Positions 51,468 to 60,764 of a stretch of 64,000 bases of DNA are shown here, piece by piece. Each line of letters begins with the position of its first letter. Position 1 is the first letter of the stretch. This DNA is from Azophilus sp965220835 (GTDB lineage: Bacteria > Pseudomonadota > Gammaproteobacteria > Pseudomonadales > Azotimanducaceae): contig OZ244842.1 in the NCBI GenBank assembly GCA_965220835.1, positions 992,001 through 1,056,000 of the forward strand, given 5' to 3'. A program made the position numbers and the translations under genes. The notes beneath the pieces were generated by a model. It searched no databases. It saw only the letters and a list, made by a program, of their open reading frames with translations, and had not been told where the DNA came from.

Positions 51468-52069
51468 GCGTTGCGTTGGCCGGAAGGCGGAACGTCGAGG
51501 TCGCGAAGCACCCCCGCATCGGCAACATGGATGGCAACGATGCGCTGCGGGCGTTGATCCAGCACCGCCTTGGCGCCTTGGTCGCCGCTCAGGTTCATCA
51601 ACGCCTTGAAGTGAGCTTGACCGAACCCAACCGGATGGCCGGGCACTCCGTCGTGAACCGGGCGGACAATCGCGCTGTGATGACTCAACCTCCGGCGCAG
51701 CATTCCAAGGGTGCACGCCTTAACCCAAGGCATGTCACCCAAGGCAATGAACGCGCTGTCGAAGTCCTTCGCGGCGGCAATGCCTGCCGCCAATGAGTGG
51801 GCCATGCCCAAGTGCGCTTTGGCAGCGAAGACTTGGGTGCAGCCGTGGAGACCCTGCGCCCACTCTCCGTCTTCGGGGCGCAGCACCAGAAAAACCGACT
51901 CAAACTCGTTTTGGTAGCGGGCGAGGGTGCTTTCCAGCAGGGTGCGCCCGTCCGGCATTTGCCATTGCCGCTTGTCACTGCCAAAGCGCCGGGCGAAGCC
52001 CGCTGCCAGAATGACGGCGGCGCAGGAAAAGCCCTGCTCAGGGGATGGTGCGTGGCCGCCCAGTTCAAT
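51464..52069 (-). CDS. MobA-like nucleotidyltransferase with no standard start codon
   Basis: The conserved Rossmann-type signature AAVILAAGFARRFGSDK is encoded at 51971-52021, then the chain continues through FIALGDMPWV and a C-terminus like molybdenum-cofactor nucleotidyltransferases (MobA/MocA). An ATG at 51958 lies after this signature and would remove it. Between the nearest upstream in-frame stop (TGA at 52103-52105) and the signature there is no ATG, GTG or TTG; an ATT at 52067-52069 with AGG six bases before it is the best candidate and is used here. It lies downstream of xdhC in the same frame, with three stops in between. It likely matures molybdenum hydroxylases. Confidence 0.7.
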   Translation of the reverse strand: MELGGHAPSPEQGFSCAAVILAAGFARRFGSDKRQWQMPDGRTLLESTLARYQNEFESVFLVLRPEDGEWAQGLHGCTQVFAAKAHLGMAHSLAAGIAAAKDFDSAFIALGDMPWVKACTLGMLRRRLSHHSAIVRPVHDGVPGHPVGFGQAHFKALMNLSGDQGAKAVLDQRPQRIVAIHVADAGVLRDLDVPPSGQRNA

Positions 52070-52117
52070 CCACGCCTGGCTGGGCGGGGCGCTTGGCGAC
52101 GCTCAAACTCAGGCCAA

Positions 52118-53122
52118 CTATGCGTGGGCGTGCACGCGCTCAAGCGCTTGGCGGCCTTCAGCCGCCACTCCCTTCTGCACGGCGATGATTTCCGCCATCA
52201 CCGCGACGGCAATTTCCGGCGGGGTTTTGCTGCCGATGGGCAGGCCGATGGGAGCATGCAGGCGCTCAAGTTCGGTTTCGCCAAGCTCCAAGGCCCGCAG
52301 GCGCTCACGGCGGCTGGCGGAGGTGCGGCTGGAACCCATTGCGCCGACGTAGAAGGCATCCGTGGTCAGCGCCTCCATCAGGCCCATGTCGTCAATGCGT
52401 GGGTCGTGGGTCAGCGCCACGATGGCGGAGGAGGGGTCCCGTGCGTGGGCCCGCACCGCGTCGTCCGGCATGTCGTTGATCAACCGCACGCCGGGCACGT
52501 TGAAGTCCTCAAGCAGGTGGCCGCGGGGGTCGCAGACCGTGACTTCGTAGTCCAGCGCCTGGGCCATGTCCGCGAGATACTTGGAGACCATGCCCGCGCC
52601 GATGATGAAAAGCTGGCGGCGCGGACCGTAGGTGTGCTCCAGCACTTCCCTTGCCGGATCCCATTCCAAGGGTTCATGGGCATCCACATCCCGATGGCTG
52701 AAACCGCCATGACGCAAGTCCACCCGCCGCCGCACCGGACGACGTTCAGCCAACCGGTCGCGCAGGTGCTGGAAGTGGGACAGCCACGGTTCCGCGGCCT
52801 GCAGCGGCTCCACCACGATGTAGAGGTGCCCGCCGCAGGGCAGGCCCAGCTTCTCCGTTTCCTCGGCGGTGATGCCATATTGAAAAAACTGCGCCCGCTC
52901 GGCGGCGAGTTCGCCGCGGGTGAGCTTCTCCAAGAGGTCGTCCTCAACGCAGCCGCCGGATAGGGAGCCTGTGACGTGGCCTTGGGGGTTGCAGGCGAAC
53001 AGGGAGCCGACGGGCCGGGGCGAGGAGCCCCAAGTCTGCACCACCGTGGCCAGCCAGCAGGATTGGCCCCCCTGCAGCCAAGCGGTGACTTGGTTGAGCA
53101 CTTCGTTATCGACAGCCTGCAT
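52118..53122 (-). CDS. xdhC: XdhC/CoxI-family molybdenum-enzyme maturation protein
   Basis: The protein of about 334 residues has the N-terminal XdhC/CoxI domain (WLATVVQTWGSSPRPVGSLFACNPQGHVTGSLSGGCVEDDL, with the conserved Cys) and a C-terminal Rossmann domain (LFIIGAGMVSKYLADMAQALDYEVTVCDPR). Such proteins bind and sulfurate molybdenum cofactor for xanthine-dehydrogenase-like enzymes. The ATG at 53122 is used; a TTG five codons earlier is possible. No molybdenum hydroxylase lies in the window. The MobA-like gene follows within 50 bp, a common pairing. Confidence 0.85.
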   Translation of the reverse strand: MQAVDNEVLNQVTAWLQGGQSCWLATVVQTWGSSPRPVGSLFACNPQGHVTGSLSGGCVEDDLLEKLTRGELAAERAQFFQYGITAEETEKLGLPCGGHLYIVVEPLQAAEPWLSHFQHLRDRLAERRPVRRRVDLRHGGFSHRDVDAHEPLEWDPAREVLEHTYGPRRQLFIIGAGMVSKYLADMAQALDYEVTVCDPRGHLLEDFNVPGVRLINDMPDDAVRAHARDPSSAIVALTHDPRIDDMGLMEALTTDAFYVGAMGSSRTSASRRERLRALELGETELERLHAPIGLPIGSKTPPEIAVAVMAEIIAVQKGVAAEGRQALERVHAHA

Positions 53123-53299
53123 GGATAAAATAGCCAAACGGTTGTGTGATGACAGCCAAAAATTCTAGCACGGGACGCATTGCCGGCTAACTTCCACTGA
53201 GCCGGCATCGACACCGGAACCCGCAAAGACCACAAAGTCAGTAAGGACGCCACAGGCGCCGAAGACGCCAAAGAACCCAACAACAGAAGGAGACCGCCG

Positions 53300-55957
53300 T
53301 TGCCATCTCAAACCCTGCCTGCGCCCACGTACCTCAAGGACTACCAGCCGCCCGCCTACCGCACCGAGGAAGCCGACCTGGCCTTCGACATCCATGAGGG
53401 CGCGACTACGGTGCGTGCCAAGCTGCGCATCCGGCGCGCCGCTGAGGCGGCCGCCGATGCGCCGCTGGTGCTGGACGGCAAGGAACTTGAACTGCTGGGC
53501 GTCCGCTTGGACGGCGAGGCGCTGAGCGGCAATGAATATCAGGTGAGTGATGAGTCCCTGACCGTCCATGCGCCGCCGGCGGCATTCGAACTGGAAATTG
53601 AAACCCGCATCAAGCCTGAGGACAACAGTGCCCTGCTGGGACTGTACAAGTCGCAGACGATGTACTGCACCCAATGCGAGGCCCAGGGCTTCCGCAAGAT
53701 CACCTACTACCAGGACCGGCCCGACGTGCTGGCGAAGTTCACCACCACCATCACTGCGGATGCCAAGCGCTTCCCCGTGCTGCTGTCCAACGGCAATCTG
53801 GTGGCGGACGATGAGGGCGCGGAGCGGCGCACGGTCACTTGGCAGGATCCCTTCCCCAAGCCCGCCTATCTGTTTGCCTTGGTGGCTGGCGACCTAGCCT
53901 GCATGACCGACCACTTCATCACCATGAGCGGACGGCGGGTGGAACTGCGCATCTACTCCGAGCCGCACAACATCAGCCAGTGCGAATACGCCATGGGGGC
54001 GGTGAAGCGGGCCATGCGCTGGGATGAGGAGGCCTTCGGGCGCGAATACGATCTGGACATCTTCATGATCGTGGCGGTGGAGGACTTCAACGCCGGCGCC
54101 ATGGAGAACAAGGGCCTGAACATCTTCAACACCACCTGCGTGCTGGCCTCTCCGGACACCGCATCGGACGCCGCCTACGAGCGGGTGGAGGCGATCATCG
54201 CCCACGAGTACTTCCATAACTGGTCCGGCAACCGGGTCACCTGTCGAGACTGGTTCCAGCTCAGCCTCAAGGAGGGCTTCACGGTGTTCCGGGATGCGGA
54301 GTTCACCTCCGACATGCACTCCAGGACGGTGAAGCGCATTGAAGACGTTTCGCTGCTGCGTTCGGTGCAGTTCGCCGAGGACAGCGGCCCCATGGCCCAC
54401 TCCGTGCGTCCGGATTCCTACATCGAGATCTCCAACTTCTACACCCCCACGGTCTATGAGAAGGGCGCTGAAGTGGTGGGGATGGCCCGTCGCCTGGTGG
54501 GGCCCGAAGGCTTCCGCAAGGGCTCCGACCTGTACTTCGAGCGCCATGACGGTCAAGCCGTGACCACCGAGGACTTCGTGGCGGCGATGGAAGACGCCAA
54601 CGGCATGGACTTGGGCCAATTCCGGCGCTGGTACGCCCAAGCGGGAACGCCGGTCCTTGAGGTGGGCACTCAGTGGCAAGGCGGCACGTTCCGCCTGCAA
54701 ATTGAACAGCATTGTCCAGCAACCCCCGGACAGCCGGAGAAGGCGCCCTTCCACATACCCGTGCTGATGGGTTTGTTGGGCGCGGATGGCGCTGACCTGC
54801 GGCCGTCGAACCTGCGCATCACCAGCGATGACGCCGCCCTTGAGGTGCGTGGCTCAAGCCTCTTGGCGCACTTGCGGGAACCAATGACCACCTTGGCGGT
54901 GGACGGCTTGAACGCACCACCGGCGGTCAGCTTCCTGCGCGGCTTCTCCGCCCCCGTGCGCGTGCGCTTTCCCCGTTCCGCTGAAGCCTTGGCCTTTCTG
55001 GCCCGCCACGACAGCGACGGCTTCGCCCGCTGGGACGCCATGCAAAGCCTGCTGCTCGACGAGTTGGAGCGAATGGGCGATGGCGCCGAGGTCCGTGAAG
55101 ACGTGCTGAACCTGTTCCGCGCGTTGATCGGCGACGCGACCGAGGCGCAAGACGCCGAGACCGGCTCAATGCTGCGGGAGATGTTGCGGCTGCCCAGCGA
55201 GGCCTATGTGTTTGAGCAGGTCGAGTCGATCGACGTGGAGGTGATCATCGCCGCCCGGGACCGCTTGCTTGAGACCTTGGCCAAGCAATTCGAGGATGGC
55301 TGGCGTCAACTCTACGAACGCCACGCGCCCCAAGGCCCCTATCAGCCGGATGCTTGGGGCATGGCGCGCCGGGGCCTCAACAATCTCGCCCTGGGCTACT
55401 TGGCCCACTCCGGAGCGGATGACGTGAACAGCTTGCTCGAAGCCCATCTGGACGGCGCCGACAACCTGACCGACCGGTTGGGCGCGCTGCGGCAGATTGC
55501 TGACTCCGCCACCCATCCCGGTCGGGCAGAGGTGCTGGAGCGCTTCTACCAGCGCTGGCAGCACGAAAGCCTCGTGGTCAATCAATGGTTCAGCGTTCAG
55601 GCGAGCGCCCGCGGCACGGATGTGGCTGCGGTTCGCAACCTGGAGGCCCACCCCGGCTTCGACCCCACCAATCCCAACAAGCTGCGCTCGCTTTACGGCG
55701 CCTTCTCCCGGCAGAACAGCCGCAACTTCCACGTCGCCGATGGCGCTGGCTACACTTTTCTGAGCGATGTCATTGCCGACCTCGACGCCAAGAACCCGCA
55801 GATGGCCTCCCGCCTGCTGACCCCACTGACTCAATGGAAAAAGTTCGACCCCGTACGCCAACGGCTCATGAAGGCAGGCTTGGAGCGCCTGGAAGCCAAG
55901 GCAGGATTGTCCAAGGACGTGTTCGAAGTGGTGACCAAGAGCCTGGCGCGGGCTTGA
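53300..55957 (+). CDS. pepN: Aminopeptidase N (M1 family)
   Basis: The 885-residue zinc aminopeptidase removes N-terminal residues from peptides in the cytoplasm. It has the exopeptidase motif GAMENKGLN and the zinc site HEYFH (302-306) with Glu325 eighteen residues on. A C-terminal helical domain completes the usual gammaproteobacterial PepN length. The TTG at 53300 is preferred, with AAGGAGA eight bases before it. The 177 bp upstream contains only short GC-rich repeats of the type GACGCC and a GCCGGC pair. Confidence 0.95.
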   Translation: MPSQTLPAPTYLKDYQPPAYRTEEADLAFDIHEGATTVRAKLRIRRAAEAAADAPLVLDGKELELLGVRLDGEALSGNEYQVSDESLTVHAPPAAFELEIETRIKPEDNSALLGLYKSQTMYCTQCEAQGFRKITYYQDRPDVLAKFTTTITADAKRFPVLLSNGNLVADDEGAERRTVTWQDPFPKPAYLFALVAGDLACMTDHFITMSGRRVELRIYSEPHNISQCEYAMGAVKRAMRWDEEAFGREYDLDIFMIVAVEDFNAGAMENKGLNIFNTTCVLASPDTASDAAYERVEAIIAHEYFHNWSGNRVTCRDWFQLSLKEGFTVFRDAEFTSDMHSRTVKRIEDVSLLRSVQFAEDSGPMAHSVRPDSYIEISNFYTPTVYEKGAEVVGMARRLVGPEGFRKGSDLYFERHDGQAVTTEDFVAAMEDANGMDLGQFRRWYAQAGTPVLEVGTQWQGGTFRLQIEQHCPATPGQPEKAPFHIPVLMGLLGADGADLRPSNLRITSDDAALEVRGSSLLAHLREPMTTLAVDGLNAPPAVSFLRGFSAPVRVRFPRSAEALAFLARHDSDGFARWDAMQSLLLDELERMGDGAEVREDVLNLFRALIGDATEAQDAETGSMLREMLRLPSEAYVFEQVESIDVEVIIAARDRLLETLAKQFEDGWRQLYERHAPQGPYQPDAWGMARRGLNNLALGYLAHSGADDVNSLLEAHLDGADNLTDRLGALRQIADSATHPGRAEVLERFYQRWQHESLVVNQWFSVQASARGTDVAAVRNLEAHPGFDPTNPNKLRSLYGAFSRQNSRNFHVADGAGYTFLSDVIADLDAKNPQMASRLLTPLTQWKKFDPVRQRLMKAGLERLEAKAGLSKDVFEVVTKSLARA

Positions 55958-56059
55958 GAATTCGTGGAGCCTCGGGCTGCCTCGCCCTTCGCGACTCCCT
56001 GGCGCGTAAAGTTGATATGATCCGCCAGTAGGATCGCTTATTGCGCAAGAGCCTTCAGC

Positions 56060-56998
56060 TTGCCGCATAACGGCTCGCCGCTGACGTTGAAGCAAGAGCC
56101 GGTCAGTCAGTGGACTATCTCCAATTGCGCCATGGAAGTGTCTCAGCCAAGCTCACCGCCCGACCGCAATCTCCTTTTGGATCGTGAGACCCTCATCAAG
56201 TGGGTTGCCTGCATGGACCACTACGGGCAGCGCTGGCTCGACGACATCGGCAAGGACTACTTCTCCCAAGAGTACTGGTATCTGTTCACGGTCACTCTGG
56301 TTCATCACTGGCGCAACGCCCCGCTGAGCATCAGTGAAGCCTGCAACTGCATGAAGACCGGTTCATCAAAGACCCGGCAAAACCGCCTCCAGAAGCTCAT
56401 CAGCGAGCACCTGTTCTTCAAGACGAAAGACCGGACGGACTTGCGCCGAACGCATCTTGAACCTACCGATGAAATGCTTGAGGGAGGGCGCATGCACTTT
56501 CGCGGCACACTTACTGGAGCGATGCGCTTTCTGGACGAGGCAGGCCTGCTTACCTCAAGCCCGCAACCCCTGCTGGAGAGAATTTCACACAACAGCGATG
56601 AGGTGGACAAGCGGTTTCTGTTGCCTTGGGCGGAGTTCTTGGTGGACTACACCAATGACTGGAACGCGACCTTCAATAGACGTTTTCACACCGAGGAGTA
56701 TTGGTACACCTTCGTGCATTCCCTGCTCGGCATCTGGAAGGGCCAGCCGCTCACCATGAGCGATGCGTGCCAGTCGATGCGCACGGGCTCAAGCAGAACC
56801 AAGGAGAAGCGGGTTGCGCTGGCCGTCGCGCGGGGCATGCTGATCAAGCAAAAAAGCTTGGATGACCTGCGAATCACTCATGTGATGGCGAGTGGCACGT
56901 TGGAAGCGTTGCTGGTCGGCCACTTTGAACGCACCTTGGGCGAGCTGCTGAAGCGCACGAGGCATCTCTTTCAACAGTTGGAGAACGCCCGAGCCTAA
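56060..56998 (+). CDS. Unrecognised protein with two similar winged-helix-like domains
   Basis: Up to 312 residues; an ATG at 56132 would give 288. Two related segments of about 75-80 residues recur: residues near 62-140 (YFSQEYWYLFTVTLVHHW, SEACNCMKTGSSKTRQNR) and 216-290 (FHTEEYWYTFVHSLLGIW, SDACQSMRTGSSRTKEKR). Each has helix, turn, a basic helix beginning MKTGSSKT or MRTGSSRT, then a possible wing (KDRTDLRRTHL, KSLDDLRITHV), which resembles MarR-type DNA-binding domains. No ligand domain or membrane segment is seen. A DNA-binding regulator is the best guess. It lies 102 bp after pepN and converges on a hydrolase. Confidence 0.7.
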   Translation: MPHNGSPLTLKQEPVSQWTISNCAMEVSQPSSPPDRNLLLDRETLIKWVACMDHYGQRWLDDIGKDYFSQEYWYLFTVTLVHHWRNAPLSISEACNCMKTGSSKTRQNRLQKLISEHLFFKTKDRTDLRRTHLEPTDEMLEGGRMHFRGTLTGAMRFLDEAGLLTSSPQPLLERISHNSDEVDKRFLLPWAEFLVDYTNDWNATFNRRFHTEEYWYTFVHSLLGIWKGQPLTMSDACQSMRTGSSRTKEKRVALAVARGMLIKQKSLDDLRITHVMASGTLEALLVGHFERTLGELLKRTRHLFQQLENARA

Positions 56999-57016
56999 AG
57001 CCGCAGCCTGCGCGAT

Positions 57017-58090
57017 TCACGGCTGCGAATCTGCTCGTGAGCTTCTAGGGCTTAGGCTCCAGCCGTCCTCGGCCGAATGCAGAAACTGCGCCAATGTGCG
57101 GTTGAACTCGGCGGGCTTTTCCAAAAACGGCGTATGCCCTGCGTCCTCGATTGGGTGCTCGATAACGCAGCCGCCCGCCTTGCGATAGTCCCGCAGGACG
57201 CAGCGGGTCTGCTTGATCATGGGTTGCGGTGGCACTGCGGCGCGCGCTCCCCCGCCTGTCGCCTCCCGACCGGTTTCCGGGGACCGGCCTTGGTCGCACA
57301 CGATCGAGTCTTCGGTGCCATGAATCCAAAGCAGTGGCGGTTTGGGCTGGATGTTGACGATTGCCGAGGCATCGAAGTAGCGCCTGGACATGGCATTGAC
57401 GATGCCCCGCTCGCCCGGTGCGAGCCAAGGTCCGCAGTCTGACTTCACCGCATTGCCCGGGTACCAATCGTCTCCGATGTGCGTGGAGAGCATCGAATTC
57501 AGCAAGGCTTCAAAGTTCTTCGGCACGAACGGCGGTTCGAAGTAGAGTTTCTCGAGAACGCTGCTTGGGGAAGAGGCGCTCTCCTGGCTTCTGTCTTGCA
57601 GGGCTAGACGCTGAACGAGTTCAGCATCCACGTACCCGGCACCGCCGGGCGAACCATCCGCGTGGCAGGGCGTTCCCTCGGCGTCGATGGAGCCGGAGTA
57701 GCCGTAGGGCGAAATGGTGTTCACCAGAGTCACGCTTTGCAGTGCTTCGGGGCGCTTGAGCATCATCTTCATGGCCACGCCACCGCCCATGCTGTGCCCG
57801 ACCACGTGAAATCTGCTTCGCTGAAGCAGGTCGGTCAGGGCGAACAGGTCCCAAGCCATGTCGTCCAGCCCGAGAGTGGCGTCAATCTTCAGGGGTTCGG
57901 TGGCCCCAAAGCCACGTAGATCCGGTGCGATGCAGGCAAATTCCTGCTGGAAGGCCGTCATGGTCTGCGTCCAAAAAGTGGATGACGAGAGGTTGCCATG
58001 AATGAACAGGATGGTCCCTGCCTTCGGGTTGCCGCTGGTCAGCACACTAGTGTTGATTCGCGGTGTCGGGATGACTTTGGCGGTCGGCAT
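57017..58090 (-). CDS. Alpha/beta hydrolase (Ser nucleophile)
   Basis: The 357-residue hydrolase has oxyanion region FIHGNLSSSTFW, nucleophile GHSMGGG (Ser100), the acid in HGTEDSIVCD and His in EDAGHTPFLEKP. A Gly/Pro-rich insertion (GREATGGGARAAVPP) between acid and His is unusual and may be a surface loop. No signal peptide is visible. The ATG at 58090 gives MPTAKVIPTPR; a longer frame adds unrelated sequence. It is downstream of the fourth TonB receptor on the same strand, 136 bp away, so it may act on that receptor's cargo. Confidence 0.75.
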   Translation of the reverse strand: MPTAKVIPTPRINTSVLTSGNPKAGTILFIHGNLSSSTFWTQTMTAFQQEFACIAPDLRGFGATEPLKIDATLGLDDMAWDLFALTDLLQRSRFHVVGHSMGGGVAMKMMLKRPEALQSVTLVNTISPYGYSGSIDAEGTPCHADGSPGGAGYVDAELVQRLALQDRSQESASSPSSVLEKLYFEPPFVPKNFEALLNSMLSTHIGDDWYPGNAVKSDCGPWLAPGERGIVNAMSRRYFDASAIVNIQPKPPLLWIHGTEDSIVCDQGRSPETGREATGGGARAAVPPQPMIKQTRCVLRDYRKAGGCVIEHPIEDAGHTPFLEKPAEFNRTLAQFLHSAEDGWSLSPRSSRADSQP

Positions 58091-58226
58091 TTCGTTGCGA
58101 TTGCAGGCGGTGCAGTGATCGCGGTTCGCGTTCCACTTCACTGATGGGTGAGCGATCAGGAAACAGTCAGATCGTGGCGTGTAATGCAGCGAAGCCCGGC
58201 GCGAACTGGGCTTGATGGGGTGGTCC

Positions 58227-60560
58227 CTAGAGAAACCGGTACCGCACTTGGATGCGATAGGTTCGCGGTTGCCCATAGTAGGCAAGCCCCACCCCCGGGA
58301 ATGCCGTCAGGTCGAAGCCATGGGTGATGTATTCCTGGTCGGAGAGGTTTTTCACGCCCACTGAAGCACTCCACCTGCTGTCTTGGCTCTCAATCGTGGC
58401 TGATGCGTTGATGAGGGCAAAGTCGTCTTGGTGAAGCGCTTCCAAATTGTTGACGTCCACATGGTAGTCCGATCGGTAGCTCAGGTCGGCGCCGAGGATC
58501 AACAGCGCTGAACCGAGGTCATACTGGTACTCCACGCCAAGGTTTCCGGTGAATTCCGGCGAATTGATCGGGGTGAGCGAACCGCCAACGTCCTGGTTGG
58601 CGCTGTTGATGAACTCTTGGTACTTGGCATCTAGGTAGCCGACGCTGGCGCTCACCAGAAGGTTCGGCGCTGGGCTGGCTAGCAGTTCGGCTTCAAATCC
58701 CCAGTTCTTGGCCTCGCCGGCGTTGGTGAACACGGTCGCGAAGCCGCCGGTCGGCGTGGCAGAGAAGCTGCTCAGTTGCAAGTCCTGGTAGTCGTTCAGG
58801 AAAGCGGCTGCGTTGAAGCGGAGCTGGCCGTCAGCAAGCACGGATTTCCAGCCGATTTCGTAGGTGTCCGCAACTTCAGGATCGTAGGGCAGCGCTTGCG
58901 TGTTCACCGCGCCATCATCGCTGGCGCCGTTGTAGCCGATGCGGCCGTCAAAGCCGCCGCTCTTGAAGCCGCGGGCGTAGTTGAAGTAGGCGAGACCGCC
59001 ACCCCGGAACTTGTAGCTGATGCCGAACTTTGGCGTCACCTTGCTGAAGTCTTCGCTGAGGTCCAGGTTCAGTGCGAAGGGATTCGATGAATTCGGCGCA
59101 GGATTGCAGTCGTCGATTTGCGGCAACACCATGCCGAAGGCGCCAAACGCTTGGCACGCCTTGCGTTTCAGTGTCTTGGATTCGGACGTGTAGCGGGCGC
59201 CGAGCGTGATATCGAGGGCCTCGGTCACAGACCAGGAGATTTCGCCGAACACGGCGTTGGCTTCAACCGATTGGTCATTCTCACTGACGGTGCCGTAGGG
59301 CGAGAAAAACGCGCCCGCACCACCGCTGAAGTCGATGGGCTCCGTGTTGCTGATGCCGTCTGGGGTGACGTCGTCCTCTGAGAAGTGGAAGACGCCCAGA
59401 AGCGCCTTCACCGGCCCGCCCGAATCATAGGAAAGCTGCAATTCCTGGCTGAACTGATCCTGGCTTTGGTCAACGTGGACGCCGAAGATCTCGAACCCGG
59501 TGCCGTCCAAGTCAATGTGCGTTTCGTATTCAAGCTGCCTGAAGGATGTGACGGACTTCAGTTGAATGGCAGCGGATGGTTGGTATTCCACGCCCAGAGC
59601 CACACCCTCCACCTCGAGTTCCTCCACGTCATTGAAGTTGGCCTCAATTCCGTACGGGTCGGAGGCGGGCTGAAAGTTGGCGGTTTTCTGGACGAGCGTG
59701 GGGCCTCCGGTGACTCTGGCGGGTGTGATTGAGCGGTCCGGATCGTTGACGGACCGATCGACGGTGAGGTTGAAGCTCCATACCTCGGTCGGCGCGTACT
59801 GCAGGCTCAGCCGCCCAGCGAAGGTGTCCTTGTCGCCGTCTGTGTCCGATCCAGTTCCGGCAAAGTCGTTCTCGTTGTAGCCGTCATGTGCGATGTGCGC
59901 GAGCGTGAGACGGCCGAGAAGTGTGCCGTCCTGACTTAAGGGGCCACTTAAGGTTGCCCTTAGCTTTTGTTGGCCGTAGTTGCCGGCCCCTGCCTCCAAT
60001 TCGAGGAAAGGTGTCAGCGTCGGGGCAGAGCTCACGTACTTGATCGCGCCGCCAATGGTGTTCCGTCCGTAAAGGGTGCCCTGCGGACCGCGCAAAACCT
60101 CGATGCGTTCGACGTCAACCACGTCCAGAAACGCACCTTGGGCGCGGCCCATGTACACGTCGTCCAAGTACACGCCAACCCCCGGGTCGGCGAATGACAG
60201 CGAGTCTCGTTGCCCGACGCCGCGGATGTAGATGACCGCGTTGGCGGCATCCCCCAAATTGAGGCTTAGGTTGGGCACGATGTTCTGAATGTCGCCAAGG
60301 TCATCAACTTGAAATCGGCCCAGATCCGATGCAGTGAGCGCACTCACCGAAAGTGGCGTGTCCATGAGGTTCTCGTCGCGCTTGCGTGCGGTTACGACGA
60401 CCTCCTCAATCAACCCTTCTGCTGCGACGTTCGATGTGATTGGCAGCAGCAAAGGCGTCACGGAAAGTAGCCAGATGATTGTCCTGCTCGCGTTTTCCCG
60501 CCTTCTGACCACTTTCCCGCCTTCTGGAATTTGATCGACCATGGCTTTGATCATGCCCAT
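58227..60560 (-). CDS. TonB-dependent outer-membrane receptor 4
   Basis: The protein of about 777 residues has a signal sequence after a long basic N-region (IIWLLSVTPLLLPITSNVAA). It has a TonB-box-like LIEEVVVTARKR and the plug landmarks IRGVGQRDSLSFADPG and RIEVLRGPQGTLYGRNTIGGAIKY. A barrel follows, ending RIQVRYRFL. CGAGGAGGAG precedes the ATG at 60560. Its plug begins ENLMDTPLSVSAL, in the style of receptors of marine and sphingomonad-like degraders. The 204 bp upstream, to batD, holds no other gene. Confidence 0.9.
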   Translation of the reverse strand: MGMIKAMVDQIPEGGKVVRRRENASRTIIWLLSVTPLLLPITSNVAAEGLIEEVVVTARKRDENLMDTPLSVSALTASDLGRFQVDDLGDIQNIVPNLSLNLGDAANAVIYIRGVGQRDSLSFADPGVGVYLDDVYMGRAQGAFLDVVDVERIEVLRGPQGTLYGRNTIGGAIKYVSSAPTLTPFLELEAGAGNYGQQKLRATLSGPLSQDGTLLGRLTLAHIAHDGYNENDFAGTGSDTDGDKDTFAGRLSLQYAPTEVWSFNLTVDRSVNDPDRSITPARVTGGPTLVQKTANFQPASDPYGIEANFNDVEELEVEGVALGVEYQPSAAIQLKSVTSFRQLEYETHIDLDGTGFEIFGVHVDQSQDQFSQELQLSYDSGGPVKALLGVFHFSEDDVTPDGISNTEPIDFSGGAGAFFSPYGTVSENDQSVEANAVFGEISWSVTEALDITLGARYTSESKTLKRKACQAFGAFGMVLPQIDDCNPAPNSSNPFALNLDLSEDFSKVTPKFGISYKFRGGGLAYFNYARGFKSGGFDGRIGYNGASDDGAVNTQALPYDPEVADTYEIGWKSVLADGQLRFNAAAFLNDYQDLQLSSFSATPTGGFATVFTNAGEAKNWGFEAELLASPAPNLLVSASVGYLDAKYQEFINSANQDVGGSLTPINSPEFTGNLGVEYQYDLGSALLILGADLSYRSDYHVDVNNLEALHQDDFALINASATIESQDSRWSASVGVKNLSDQEYITHGFDLTAFPGVGLAYYGQPRTYRIQVRYRFL

Positions 60561-60764
60561 GTGAACTCCTCCTCGCGTTGCGTTTTCCTTGCGACTGTAG
60601 CGGAATCCTAGGAGGGCCTTCGGACTTTTCAACGGCAAATATTTCACGTAAAAGCTGCGGAAACACTTGACCATTGATCTGCACAGAGATGTTGAGGGTC
60701 GGAATCCCGAGGCCCATCCAAGCTTGGGCCCCGCGAAGGCAATTGGCCGCGTTCTCTTATCAGA

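Noticed and set aside
52103..52120. UGA read as selenocysteine joining XdhC to the MobA-like protein, given the selA-selB-selC locus nearby
   Set aside because: A TAG comes first in the same frame, two UGAs follow it, and no SECIS-like hairpin with the right spacing is obvious.
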